From assembly GCF_002355395.1 (NCBI RefSeq), contig NZ_AP017315.1:2294001-2358000 (forward strand): DNA of 64,000 bases, written 5' to 3'. This document shows, piece by piece, positions 1 through 9,859 of the stretch. Numbering within the stretch: the stretch's first letter is position 1; every line of letters begins with the position of its first letter. The DNA is from Microcella alkaliphila (lineage in GTDB: Bacteria > Actinomycetota > Actinomycetes > Actinomycetales > Microbacteriaceae). The notes beneath the pieces are model-generated. The model searched no databases, was not told where the DNA came from, and was given only the letters and a program-made list of their open reading frames with translations. The translations under genes and the position numbers were made by a program.

Positions 1-1330
<1,330 letters not shown>

Positions 1331-1334
<4 letters not shown>

Positions 1335-2344
1335 AGCGGTCGGGTCGTCGCCGGCTGCGCGAGGTCGCGCGCGACGTCGATGAGGCCGCGGTTGTAGCGG
1401 TGGTACCGCCCGCCCACGGCGGCTGCCGCGACCCGCGGCACGCGCGCGACGCGGCTCACCGGTAGCGAGGCCCGCCACCGCTCATGCGCCAACTTACGGT
1501 GCAGCGTCTCGCGAATGCGCGCGTTGGCCACCTCGGGATGCGCGTCAGCAAACTCCGCGATACTCGCGGCCCGCGCGATCAACCGTGCCGCTCGCTCATC
1601 GCGCGCCTCCGTCAGCTTCTGCCTGCGACGCTCCCAGTCGACGGCGCTCGCCCCGATCTGGTTGCCGCCGTGCTGCCGGTAGTCAAGCAGCGGCTCGGGC
1701 ACGAGTCGCACGCCACCCGAGAGCGCCGCAACCATGGCGAACCACTCGTCGTGAATCCACCCCTCACCGATCGGAAGCGCCCCGCGCGCAAACGGGCCCC
1801 GCATCACCGCGGTCGCCCCCGTGATGAGGTTGCGACGTAGAAGCACGTCAAACGCGTGGCCGCTCGTCAGGGCGTTGCGCTCTCGGACCGTCGCATCCAG
1901 GGTGTCTAGAAGCAAACCGCCCGTGGGCACGCCGTCGGCGTCGACGAGTCGGGCGTCCGAGTGCACGAGCATCACGGCCGGGTCGGAGAACACCGGAATC
2001 AACCGGGCCAACCGGTCGGCGGGCCAGACGTCGTCCTGGTCGCTGAGAGCAACAAGGTCGCCGGTTGTCCGCGCGACGGTATCTTCGAAATTCTTCGCGA
2101 CGCCGAGCGGGGCCTCGCGGCGCACGATCGTGAGGTCGATCTCGAGTCCGCGCCCACGAGCATCCGCCACCGCCGCCTCGATGACGGCAACGGTGCCGTC
2201 GCGAGACGCGTCGTCACCGACCACGATCTCGTCGACCGGCACAGTCTGATTCAGGATGCTCGTCACCTGCTGCCCGACAAACCGCTCACCATTGTGCGTG
2301 CACAGCGCCACGGACACGGTGGGTCGGTCGGCGGGACGGCTCAT
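1331..2344 (-). CDS. glycosyltransferase family 2
   Basis: 337 residues. The N-terminal GT-A fold is clear: TVSVALCTHNGERFVGQQVTS, then DEIVVGDDASRDGT and a SDQDDVW acidic motif (about residue 100) that would hold the metal and the nucleotide sugar. This domain organisation is typical of rhamnosyl- and related transferases that build cell-surface glycans. Start ATG 2342-2344 lies six bases after a TAGGCT box on the minus strand, so the mRNA is probably leaderless. Neighbours are the dTDP-rhamnose genes, so dTDP-rhamnose is a likely donor, but acceptor and donor are not shown by the sequence. Confidence 0.88.
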
Positions 2345-2356
2345 GCGCCCAGCCTA
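2345..2356 (-). promoter_or_regulatory. leaderless promoter of GT2 gene
   Basis: TAGGCT at 2351-2356 (minus strand) ends six bases before ATG 2344. No ribosome binding site fits in the gap. Confidence 0.6.
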
Positions 2357-2409
2357 GAAGCTCGCTCCGCGGCAGGCGGCCCGCCCCGGCCGAGTAGCAT
2401 GGCGACACG

Positions 2410-3306
2410 ATGGGTGCGGCCGAGAACGAGCACGGTGACGCGGCGACGCTCGCCGTCGTGACGGTCGCGTACCGCTCTGACGAGGTGCTCCCGACGTTCC
2501 TGCGCTCGATTCCCCCGGCGTCGTCCGAGCCGGTCACCGTCGTCGTCGTCGACAACGCACCCACCGCTGGCGACGCGCGTTCTCATGCCGAGGAATGTGG
2601 CGCCCAGTATCTCGCGCTCGCGGCGAACCCGGGCTACGGCGGTGCGGTCAACGCCGCCGTCAAGACGCTGCCGGCATCCGTCGAATGGATTCTCGTCAGC
2701 AATCCCGACGTCGTGCTGGGGGCCGGGGCTATCGACGAGTTGCTCGCCGCCGCACGGGCGAGTGACCGGGTCGGCAGTGCGGGGCCCACGGTTCTCGGTG
2801 GTGACGGAGCGCTATACCCGTCGGCCCGCTCGGTGCCGTCCATCCGCACGGGTGTCGGCCACGCCCTCTTTGGCCGGGTGTGGCCGTCGAACCCGTGGTC
2901 GGCGCGCTACCTCGGCACGCGGCGCGCGAGCGACGGAACGGCTGACGTGGGGTGGCTGTCAGGCTCGTGCGTACTCGTGCGCCGCGCCGCGTTCGACGAG
3001 GTCGGCGGCTTCGACGAGGGATACTTCATGTACTTCGAAGACGTCGATCTGGGCTTTCGGCTGGGCCGCGCCGGCTACGTCAACCGGTTCGTTCCCGGCG
3101 CGGTGGTCACCCACACCGGCGCCCACTCCACCTCGGGTGACGAGTCAGCCCGCATGATTCAGGCGCACCACGACAGCGCGAAGCGATTCCTCGCGCAAAA
3201 GTATCCGGGCCGCATGCTCGCCCCGATTCGTGGGATGCTCGGCGTCGGCCTCGACATCCGCTCCGCTATTGCGCGGCGCGCCACCGCTCGTCGAGCGACG
3301 CGGTGA
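2410..3306 (+). CDS. glycosyltransferase family 2, rhamnosyltransferase-like
   Basis: 298 residues. GT2 features: LAVVTVAYRSDEVLP, VVVVDNAP, a SNPDVVLG acidic motif (about residue 97), GWLSGSCVLVRR and EVGGFDEGYFMYFEDVDLGFR, an arrangement typical of WbbL/RfbF-type rhamnosyltransferases (in mycobacteria WbbL adds rhamnose to the arabinogalactan linkage unit). The combination with rmlB/D/C on both sides supports use of dTDP-rhamnose; that is inference from family and context. A TAGCAT box sits nine bases before the ATG. Its last 41 bases overlap the end of rmlC on the other strand. Confidence 0.88.
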   Translation: MGAAENEHGDAATLAVVTVAYRSDEVLPTFLRSIPPASSEPVTVVVVDNAPTAGDARSHAEECGAQYLALAANPGYGGAVNAAVKTLPASVEWILVSNPDVVLGAGAIDELLAAARASDRVGSAGPTVLGGDGALYPSARSVPSIRTGVGHALFGRVWPSNPWSARYLGTRRASDGTADVGWLSGSCVLVRRAAFDEVGGFDEGYFMYFEDVDLGFRLGRAGYVNRFVPGAVVTHTGAHSTSGDESARMIQAHHDSAKRFLAQKYPGRMLAPIRGMLGVGLDIRSAIARRATARRATR

Positions 3307-3886
3307 ACGCCGTCGCCGCCGCGTAGCTCGGCAGCAGACCGTCGCGCTCGGCCTGCTCGAGCGTCGGGGCGTCAGTGTCTTTCGGCGACAGGAGGATCTC
3401 GCCAATGTCGGTCGGAAATTCGAGCCCGATCGTCTCGTCGACCGGGGTGATGCCGTGTTCGCGGGTCGGCGAGTAGGTTTCGCTCACGAGGTAGGTGACC
3501 GTCGTGTTGTCCTCGAGCGCGACGAAGGCGTGGCCGAGACCCTCCGCGATGTAGAGCGCGCGTCGGTTGTCGGTGTCGAGGCGCACGGCCTCCCACTGCC
3601 CGAAGGTTGGTGAGCCGACTCGTATGTCGATGACGTAGTCGAGAATCGCGCCCGAGAGCACCTGCACGTATTTCGCCTGACTCGGCGGCACATCGGCGAA
3701 GTGGATTCCCCGCACAACGCCACGCTTCGACACCGAGCCGTTGCCCTGCTTGAGGTCGATCGGGTGACCCACGGCCTCTGCGAGAGCGTCGAACCGGTAC
3801 CACTCCCAGAAGACGCCCCGGTCATCAGGAAACTGGCGCGGGGTGACCTCGACGGCGCCGTCAATCGAGAGCTTGCGAATCTGCAT
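3266..3886 (-). CDS. rmlC: dTDP-4-dehydrorhamnose 3,5-epimerase
   Basis: 206 residues of a cupin epimerase that inverts C3 and C5 of dTDP-4-keto-6-deoxyglucose. Diagnostic stretches are DDRGVFWEWY, GVVRGIHFA with the catalytic His (~62), LYIAEGLGHAF with the second His (~119) and the Y-S-P-R-E-H-G region near residue 155. I take ATG 3884-3886 as start because a TAGGCT box lies exactly seven bases upstream; an in-frame GTG at 3892 would leave one base after that box. Convergent with the preceding glycosyltransferase, with 41 bases of overlap. The opposite orientation to rmlBD shows that the pathway is not one operon here. Confidence 0.95.
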   Translation of the reverse strand: MQIRKLSIDGAVEVTPRQFPDDRGVFWEWYRFDALAEAVGHPIDLKQGNGSVSKRGVVRGIHFADVPPSQAKYVQVLSGAILDYVIDIRVGSPTFGQWEAVRLDTDNRRALYIAEGLGHAFVALEDNTTVTYLVSETYSPTREHGITPVDETIGLEFPTDIGEILLSPKDTDAPTLEQAERDGLLPSYAAATAFTASLDERWRAAQ

Positions 3887-3899
3887 GTTCACAAGCCTA
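3887..3899 (-). promoter_or_regulatory. leaderless promoter of rmlC
   Basis: TAGGCT at 3894-3899 (minus strand), seven bases before ATG 3886. The box decides between the two candidate starts of rmlC. Confidence 0.6.
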
Positions 3900-3922
3900 G
3901 AGTGGGCGCGCTCAGCGCTGGC

Positions 3923-3964
3923 TATCCTTGACCGGTGACCCCGAGCATCCGTACTGCCGCATGA
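3923..3964 (+). promoter_or_regulatory. -10 box and coupled mini-ORF upstream of the GT1 gene
   Basis: TATCCT at 3923-3928 is followed six bases later by GTG 3935, the spacing seen at leaderless genes in this window. That GTG opens a nine-codon frame ending TGA 3962-3964, which overlaps the glycosyltransferase ATG 3961 as ATGA. The short frame may only serve to deliver ribosomes to the real start. Confidence 0.5.
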
Positions 3965-5097
3965 TCGCGCTGCGCGTCGTCCTCGACGGCGTCAGCGCCG
4001 AACCGGCAACCGGGGTCGGCCTGCACGCCCTCGAACTGACCCGTGGCCTCATCGAAACCGCGCCGCGCGGGTGCGAGGTGCGCGGCTTCACGCCCTCGCT
4101 GCCTGACAGCGAATACGACATCATCGCCGAGAGGCTGCCCGGCCTCAGCACCCTCGACAAGAGCGCGCTCGACCGGCGTCAGCTGGCCGCCGCGTGGCAG
4201 CACGGGTTCAGCCGGCTGCCCGGGTCGGGGCCGATGCATGCCCCCAGCCTCTTGGCACCGCTCTACCGGCATGATCGGGTCGACGACCCCAACGAGCAGA
4301 TCATCGTCACCATTCACGACACGGCTGCCTGGTCGCACCCCGAAGTGCTCACCAGCCGCGGAGTCGCCTGGCACCGCGCCATGGCGCGCCGCGCCCACAA
4401 GTACGCCGACGCGGTGGTTGTGCCGAGCCACTCGGTCGCCGACGAACTCGCCGACATTCTCAGCTTCGGCGACCGCATTCGCGTCATCCCCGGGGCCGTG
4501 GGTCGCGCCTTCCGGGTACCCGACGACGCCGATGCGGTCGCGCGCCGCCTCAGCCTGCCGTCGACGTTCATCGCGCTGACCGGAACCGTCGACCGCCGCA
4601 GTGGGCTCAGCTCGATCATCGACGCGCTCAGCCTCCCCGATGCCCCCGACCTGCCGCTCGTCGTCTTCACCGATTCAGGGTCGGGGAGCGCCCTGGATGC
4701 GGCGATCGCCGACTCCCCCGCCCGGCGCAACCGCCTTCTCGTGCTCGACGGACTAGAGGCCCACGAGCGCGCTGTCGTGCTGGACCGCGCCCTCCTCGCC
4801 ATCGCGCCCCTGCTCGCCGACAGCTTCGTCATCGCGGCGCTCGAGGCGATGACGCTCGCCACGCCCCTCGTGCATACCGATCAGCCGGCGCTGCGAGAAA
4901 CCGTCGGAGACGCGGGCCTGCTCGTCGAATCGGACTCCGTCGCTGACCTAGCGGAAGGGCTGGCGGCGCGCCTCAGCGAGCTCGCCTCCGACACCGAAGC
5001 ACGAACCGTGCTCGGACTCGCCGGGCAGGACCGTGCCCGGGCCTTCACCTGGCGTGATGCTGCCGAAAAGACCTGGCAACTGCACGCCGACCTATAG
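3961..5097 (+). CDS. glycosyltransferase family 1 (GT-B fold)
   Basis: 378 residues from ATG 3961 (MIALRVVLDGVSAEPATGVGLHALEL). A GT4-type mannosyl/rhamnosyltransferase layout: N-terminal GxGxxxxxL acceptor domain, IIVTIHDTAAWSHPE, VVVPSHSVADEL, IRVIPGAVG at the domain joint, and the C-terminal donor-binding stretch SFVIAALEAMTLATPLV where the usual E-x7-E is recognisable. Likely works in the same surface-glycan pathway as its neighbours. The start overlaps the stop of a nine-codon leaderless mini-ORF (3935-3964) in an ATGA, and a TTG at 3928 would give an 11-residue longer form that begins inside the -10 box; I prefer 3961. Confidence 0.85.
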   Translation: MIALRVVLDGVSAEPATGVGLHALELTRGLIETAPRGCEVRGFTPSLPDSEYDIIAERLPGLSTLDKSALDRRQLAAAWQHGFSRLPGSGPMHAPSLLAPLYRHDRVDDPNEQIIVTIHDTAAWSHPEVLTSRGVAWHRAMARRAHKYADAVVVPSHSVADELADILSFGDRIRVIPGAVGRAFRVPDDADAVARRLSLPSTFIALTGTVDRRSGLSSIIDALSLPDAPDLPLVVFTDSGSGSALDAAIADSPARRNRLLVLDGLEAHERAVVLDRALLAIAPLLADSFVIAALEAMTLATPLVHTDQPALRETVGDAGLLVESDSVADLAEGLAARLSELASDTEARTVLGLAGQDRARAFTWRDAAEKTWQLHADL

Positions 5098-5142
5098 ATG
5101 CCTCGGCCCGGAGGAGCCAACACCCCTACTACGCCGCCTCCA

Positions 5143-6030
5143 CTATCGACTCAGAGAGACATCGGCGCGGGCAGCAATGGCTTTGATCAGCGCGGACGCG
5201 TTCTCGGCGCCGAATCCGGCTGCTATCGCTTCATCGACGTAACCAGCGGCAACCTCGAGCCCGGCTATAGGGCTTTCACACTCCGCCGCAAAAGCCTTGA
5301 TCAGCCGTGTGTCCTTTTGCATCAGCGCGAGCGCGAAGGAGGGCGAGTAGTCGCCCTCCAGGACCGCGGGACCGACGCCGTCAAAGATCGGTGAACGGAA
5401 GTCGGTGACCGAAAGCACCTCCAGGACGGCACCCAAATCGAGCCCCGCCTTATGCGCGAACGTGAGTGCCTCACCGAGAGCAAGCAGCTGCGACGCCACG
5501 ATGAGATTGCCGACGAGTTTCATGCGAACCCCGCTACCGGGCCCACCCACGTGGTGAACAGAGCTACTAATGGCATTGAGAACGCCTCGCGCAGCCTCCA
5601 CGACGTCCGTCTCGCCGCCGGCCACGACCCAGAGACCGCCCTGGCGTGCTTCACCCTTCGAACCAAATACGGGGGCATCGACGAAACGAACATTCCGCTG
5701 GTCGAACGACGCTCGTTCCTCCGCGCTCACCTCCGGACTGATGGTCGAGAGGTCCACCACGATCGAGTTGGCTGAGACGATCTCGGCGAGACCCTCCTGG
5801 CCAAGAACGACGGCTCGAACGGCGGCATCATCGGCAAGGCAGTAGAGCACGAAGTCAACCTCGGCCACGGCATGTTCAACCGACTCAGCCTCCACAGCCC
5901 CCTCGGCAACCAGATCGGATGCACGGCCCGCCGTGCGATTCCATACGGTCACCGTGTGCCCGGCCTTCAAAAGGTTGTGGGCCATACCGTGACCCATCAC
6001 GCCCAACCCCAACATCGCAACCGTCGCCAT
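5143..6030 (-). CDS. NAD(P)-dependent beta-hydroxyacid dehydrogenase (3-hydroxyisobutyrate dehydrogenase / semialdehyde reductase family)
   Basis: 295 residues. N-terminal Rossmann motif GLGVMGHGMAHNL (7-20) with WNRT after beta-2, substrate loop DAPVFGSKGEA (118-128), and catalytic Lys ~171 with Asn ~175 in GVRMKLVGNLI. The MKLV-x-N form and the SK in the substrate loop are closer to glyoxylate/succinic-semialdehyde (gamma-hydroxybutyrate) reductases than to classical MmsB. Last gene of the DhaKL/ABC operon, one base after dhaL. A likely role is oxidising or reducing a short hydroxyacid or aldehyde made in the same pathway; the substrate cannot be read from the sequence. Lower G+C than the flanks. 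Confidence 0.85.
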   Translation of the reverse strand: MATVAMLGLGVMGHGMAHNLLKAGHTVTVWNRTAGRASDLVAEGAVEAESVEHAVAEVDFVLYCLADDAAVRAVVLGQEGLAEIVSANSIVVDLSTISPEVSAEERASFDQRNVRFVDAPVFGSKGEARQGGLWVVAGGETDVVEAARGVLNAISSSVHHVGGPGSGVRMKLVGNLIVASQLLALGEALTFAHKAGLDLGAVLEVLSVTDFRSPIFDGVGPAVLEGDYSPSFALALMQKDTRLIKAFAAECESPIAGLEVAAGYVDEAIAAGFGAENASALIKAIAARADVSLSR

Positions 6031-6031
6031 A

Positions 6032-6667
6032 TCAGTTCACCGTCGCGTGGCTCGGGGAATTTGCGAGCTTCCATGACTGCAGAAAACGCAAGTAAGCGGT
6101 GGCCCCGGGATCCTGCAAGCCGATGCTGCGGTCCTGCAGCCACGAGGCCCGGCCCCGCCGAGACTGAAGTTCCTTCGACGTCATGACGCCCCGCTCAGCA
6201 GCAGCGATAGCAGCGTCGATCCGCTTTGCTGCGCCTTCCGTGTTGCGCAGCGCCTCGGCCGCGGGGAACATTGCGTCCAAAATCGTCTTGTCGCCGACTT
6301 GAGACTTGCCCCGCTGACTGATGGATTCGGCCGCCGCTAGAGCAAACGCGTTGACCATCTCAGAATCAACCTTTTCAGCGTCGCCCCAGACTCGAGACCC
6401 TGCCAGCAAAGCGCCCGCCACTAGTGCTGCCATCGTGGAGGGATTGGCGTTGGCGAAGGCTTTTGCGCAAGCGAGAACCACTTCAGTCGGCTTCGCATCA
6501 GACGGGAGCTGCTCGAGCGCCTCCAGCGCCGCTTGTGCACCCAACGAGACCGTGATGCCGAGATCCCCGTCCCCCAGCGCCTGGTCGAGATCTCCTAATT
6601 CATCCGCGTACCCAGGAAACACCCCAAGGCAATTCCGGATCGCCAGGTTGAGTTCGTGTCCGTTCAT
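6032..6667 (-). CDS. dhaL: dihydroxyacetone kinase-type DhaL subunit (ADP/ATP-binding)
   Basis: 211 residues, the usual length for DhaL. The Mg-nucleotide motif LDQALGDGDLG (27-37) supplies the conserved acidic residues; QVGDKTILDA and GRASWLQDRS-x-G-x-QDPGA match the later conserved blocks. DhaL is the phosphoryl-carrying subunit that works with DhaK on dihydroxyacetone or a similar ketose. No PTS-linked DhaM is encoded nearby, so ATP exchange on DhaL is more likely than phosphoenolpyruvate feeding, though a DhaM elsewhere cannot be excluded. Starts six bases after the dhaK stop. The usual Gly-Ser block is PSTMAALVAGAL here, a mild divergence. Confidence 0.9.
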   Translation of the reverse strand: MNGHELNLAIRNCLGVFPGYADELGDLDQALGDGDLGITVSLGAQAALEALEQLPSDAKPTEVVLACAKAFANANPSTMAALVAGALLAGSRVWGDAEKVDSEMVNAFALAAAESISQRGKSQVGDKTILDAMFPAAEALRNTEGAAKRIDAAIAAAERGVMTSKELQSRRGRASWLQDRSIGLQDPGATAYLRFLQSWKLANSPSHATVN

Positions 6668-6673
6668 CGTTGC

Positions 6674-7675
6674 TTATGCCTCTCGGAAGAAGGGGGATTC
6701 AGCCGGCGACTCAAGCAGCGCCAGTCGCTCGTCGGTCAACGCCAGGATGGAAATAGAAGCACCTGCCATTTCGAGGCTTGTCGCGTATTCACCGACGTAG
6801 CTCTTGGCGATGGTGATCCCCTGGGAACTCAACATCTGGTGGGTTTTGCGGAAGAGCAGGTACAGCTCCTCCAGCGGAGTTGCACCCATTCCATTCACTA
6901 GAACCGCAACGCGATCGCCCGATGTCACGCCCAGGTCGTCAATGAGGCGCCCGGTTAGGTGTTCAGCGATCTCGTCAGCAGTCTCCATAGATCCCCGATG
7001 AATACCAGGTTCGCCATGAATTCCAATTCCGATTTCCATCTCATCGTCGGCGAGCTGGAAACTAGGCTTCGCTGTTGTGGGAAGGATCGTCGGGGACAGT
7101 CCAACCCCCATCGTGGCGGTGTGATTGATGATGTCCTCTGCCACCGCAGCAACCTGGTCGAGGGAATCGCCACGCTCAGCAGCCGCACCAGCGGCCTTGA
7201 AGGCAAAGAAGATTCCCGCGACGCCGCGACGATCGGCCGCCCGCTCCTTCGGTTGGCTGGCGACATCGTCGTGCCCGAGCACGGTCACAGTGCGAATTCC
7301 CTCTAGTTCGGCCATGTCAGTCGACAGGTCGAAGTTGAATACGTCGCCTCCGTAGTTGCCATACAGGTACAACACCCCCGCGCCGCCGTCGACAGCTTTC
7401 GTGGCCTCGAGAATTTGTGCCGAAGATGGCGAGGAGAACACATTCCCGATAGCTACGCCATCGCATAGTCCCCGGCCGACGTAACCCTTGAACAGCGGCA
7501 AGTGACCCGATCCGCCCCCGGTGACGATTCCGACTTTGCCGGCGACCGGTGCATCGGCGCGCACCAATACGCGACGATCCGGCGTCGGCGCTTTTACTAA
7601 TTCAGGATGCGCCAACAGAATGCCGTCGACGAATTCATCGACGAAATCTTTCGGGTCATTGATGATTTTCTTCAC
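6674..7675 (-). CDS. dhaK: dihydroxyacetone kinase-type DhaK subunit (ketose-binding)
   Basis: 333 residues, normal for DhaK. GGGSGH (53-58, active-site His ~58), NYGGD (107-111, Asp ~111) and GIGIHGEPG with His ~220, the residue that forms a hemiaminal with the ketone in characterised enzymes, are all present. The usual GHEPxH after the first motif is GHLPLFKGYVG here, which changes the wall of the substrate pocket and hints at a substrate other than dihydroxyacetone, for example a tetrulose; this is inference. GTG start overlaps the stop of the upstream permease (GTGA). Second kinase subunit follows immediately, so transport and phosphorylation are coupled in one operon. Confidence 0.9.
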   Translation of the reverse strand: MKKIINDPKDFVDEFVDGILLAHPELVKAPTPDRRVLVRADAPVAGKVGIVTGGGSGHLPLFKGYVGRGLCDGVAIGNVFSSPSSAQILEATKAVDGGAGVLYLYGNYGGDVFNFDLSTDMAELEGIRTVTVLGHDDVASQPKERAADRRGVAGIFFAFKAAGAAAERGDSLDQVAAVAEDIINHTATMGVGLSPTILPTTAKPSFQLADDEMEIGIGIHGEPGIHRGSMETADEIAEHLTGRLIDDLGVTSGDRVAVLVNGMGATPLEELYLLFRKTHQMLSSQGITIAKSYVGEYATSLEMAGASISILALTDERLALLESPAESPFFREA

Positions 7676-8817
7676 GATTGCTCCGAATCCTTCGTTACTG
7701 CCAGTGGCGTGGGTGGTGGTGTAGGCACGCGAGGTGGTGCCCCGCGAGACTTACGCAAACGTCGTTGAGCGCTGAGATAGTCGAGAATCATCACGCCGAT
7801 CAGAATGACGCCCTGGGCGATGGCGTACTCGTACGACGACAGGCGTATCGCGGTGAAGCCGCTGGAGACAATCTGCAGAGCCATAGTTGCCAGAACTACG
7901 CCCGCGACCGAGGCGAATCCTCCGTTGGGATTCGTGCCCCCCAAGACCGCGATCACAATGACGAGCAACACGTACGAGGATCCATAGTCCGCGGATGCGG
8001 TGGGGTTCCGCGTCAGGAAGAGCACTCCGGCGATGCCCGCAAGTGTGCCTCCCATTGTGTAGGTGCTCATCAACACGGTTCGGCCACTTATGCCCGAGAA
8101 GCGAGCGGCCACAGGGTTTGCACCCTGAAGCTGTATCTTGCGCCCCAGAGGAGTCTTAGAGATAAAGAGCGCGACGACGACAGCGATGACTATGAAGACT
8201 ACGAAAAGCAGAGGAACCGGGCCGATCGCAGTCCGTCCGAAATCAGTCAGGGCCTGCGGAGCGCCATAGAGAGTTGAACCGCCTGTCACGACGATCGCAA
8301 TTCCGTTGAGAATCTGCATCGTGCCCAGCGTCGCGAGAATTGGCGTAATCCCCACGCCGCTCACGAGGACTCCATTGAGAACCCCGCAAGCGACACCCAT
8401 GGCGATACCCGCCAACAAAATCGGAATGGTCAGGCTCTCCGCGAGAGCCTGATCTGTCGATGCGACGGCTGAGTACAGCATGACCACTGTGATCGCCGAC
8501 AAGTTTGCGATCGCCACGAGGGAAAGATCGATACCGCCGGTGAGCATGGCAAGCATCATTGCGATGGCGAGGATGCCGATCTCGGGAGCGGCTACACCCA
8601 TATTCTGCAGATTGATGGGGCTGAGAAACACGCGCGGGTTCAGTGTGGCGAAGATCGAGAAGACGAGGAGCACGGCGATGACCATCCGCCCCGTCTTCCT
8701 GTTGCCAGCGCGATCAATGACGCCCCGTGCGAAGGCACTCGCCTGCTCATTGAATCGAGCAGCTACCCCATGAGACGCGCTTTCAGCGGGCCGCTCCGGC
8801 GCCGTTCGTTGACTCAC
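7672..8817 (-). CDS. ribose-type (CUT2) ABC transporter permease
   Basis: 381 residues with a hydrophilic N-terminus of about 40 residues, then eight to ten hydrophobic segments. Conserved CUT2 permease signatures: GGIDLSLVAIANLSA (about 92-106), GVGITPILATLGTMQILNG and AVLGGTNPNGGFASVAG near the C-terminus. It forms half of the membrane channel with the next permease. GTG start overlaps the stop of the preceding permease by 4 bases, and its stop overlaps dhaK, so the three are translationally coupled. Proline-rich cytosolic tail (PPRVPTPPPTP). Substrate unknown; CUT2 importers move pentoses, tetritols and related small sugars. Confidence 0.9.
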   Translation of the reverse strand: MSQRTAPERPAESASHGVAARFNEQASAFARGVIDRAGNRKTGRMVIAVLLVFSIFATLNPRVFLSPINLQNMGVAAPEIGILAIAMMLAMLTGGIDLSLVAIANLSAITVVMLYSAVASTDQALAESLTIPILLAGIAMGVACGVLNGVLVSGVGITPILATLGTMQILNGIAIVVTGGSTLYGAPQALTDFGRTAIGPVPLLFVVFIVIAVVVALFISKTPLGRKIQLQGANPVAARFSGISGRTVLMSTYTMGGTLAGIAGVLFLTRNPTASADYGSSYVLLVIVIAVLGGTNPNGGFASVAGVVLATMALQIVSSGFTAIRLSSYEYAIAQGVILIGVMILDYLSAQRRLRKSRGAPPRVPTPPPTPLAVTKDSEQS

Positions 8818-9857
8818 GATGCGCCACCCTTCACGACGTGTTCAGCCTTGGGTTCGTCGAGCGTATGCACCCGCCGCGCCTTCTTTCTGGCGGTGACCGC
8901 TTGAACACCGACGCCGACGATGAGGAGGAAGCCGACCGCAGCGCGCAACCAAGCGCTGGGAACACCGGCCAGCAGCAGACTGTTGTTGATTACCTGAATG
9001 AGAAGGACGCCCATCACCGTGCCGAGCACCGACCCGCGGCCACCGAAAATTGAAGCCCCGCCCAGCACCACAGCAGCAATGATGTCCAGCTCATTTCCGA
9101 CGAGATCTTGTGGGTTGGCGCTGCGCCCCATCACCATGTGAGCGATGCCTGCGATCGCCGCTAGGACGCCAACGAGCACATACATGAGAATTTGCGTCCG
9201 CATGACGCGAAAGCCCGCGCGCCGTGCGGCTTCAGCGTCGCCGCCGATCGCATACAGGGAGCGTCCAAACATGGTCTTGGTGAGCATCCACCAGACCAGA
9301 ACACTGAGACCGATGGCCACGACCGCCATCACATGGAGTGACGCGCGCCCCGTCTCTGTCCTGAAGTCAAGGACGGAGAGAGAGGACAGCGCCGCGAGGG
9401 ATGGGGGAAGTTGCGCGTAATAGGTTGCCCCGATGTAGGTGTACATGACACCGACGAAGAGACCCTGCGTACCCAGGGTGACAATTAAGGTAGGGAGGCG
9501 GTAACGGGCTATGACTACGCCGTTTATAAGACCCAACACGGCACCAATGGCCAGCGCGAGAGCGATGATGACGAGAGCTGGCAGCTCTGGGGCCGTGGTG
9601 ATCGCAAACGAGACGGCGGTATACGCCGAAAAGATTGCCACGGCCGCAAACGAGACGTCGATACCGCCCGAGACGATCACGATAAGTACTGCGAGGGCGA
9701 AGATGAGTGGAACAGTCGCGCTACGGAGGATCGAAAAAGCTGTCCCCACTGTGAAGAAAGCGGGGCTCAGCGTCGACATCGTCACGAACAAGGAGAGAAG
9801 GACAAGCGCGAGAATGCCCTCGTTATTGGGCCCGCGCAGTCGGCGAAGCGTGTCCAT
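8814..9857 (-). CDS. ribose-type (CUT2) ABC transporter permease
   Basis: 347 residues, about nine membrane segments. SGGIDVSFAAVAIFSA (about 63-78), RYRLPTLIVTLGTQGLFVG and AAVVLGGASIFGGRGSVLGTVMG identify it as the partner of the other CUT2 permease; the two are only distantly alike, consistent with a heterodimer. Starts two bases after the ATPase gene and overlaps the next permease in a GTGA. Part of the lower-G+C island, with more AGG, CTT and ATA-type codons than the flanking genes. Confidence 0.9.
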   Translation of the reverse strand: MDTLRRLRGPNNEGILALVLLSLFVTMSTLSPAFFTVGTAFSILRSATVPLIFALAVLIVIVSGGIDVSFAAVAIFSAYTAVSFAITTAPELPALVIIALALAIGAVLGLINGVVIARYRLPTLIVTLGTQGLFVGVMYTYIGATYYAQLPPSLAALSSLSVLDFRTETGRASLHVMAVVAIGLSVLVWWMLTKTMFGRSLYAIGGDAEAARRAGFRVMRTQILMYVLVGVLAAIAGIAHMVMGRSANPQDLVGNELDIIAAVVLGGASIFGGRGSVLGTVMGVLLIQVINNSLLLAGVPSAWLRAAVGFLLIVGVGVQAVTARKKARRVHTLDEPKAEHVVKGGAS

Positions 9858-9859
9858 AA

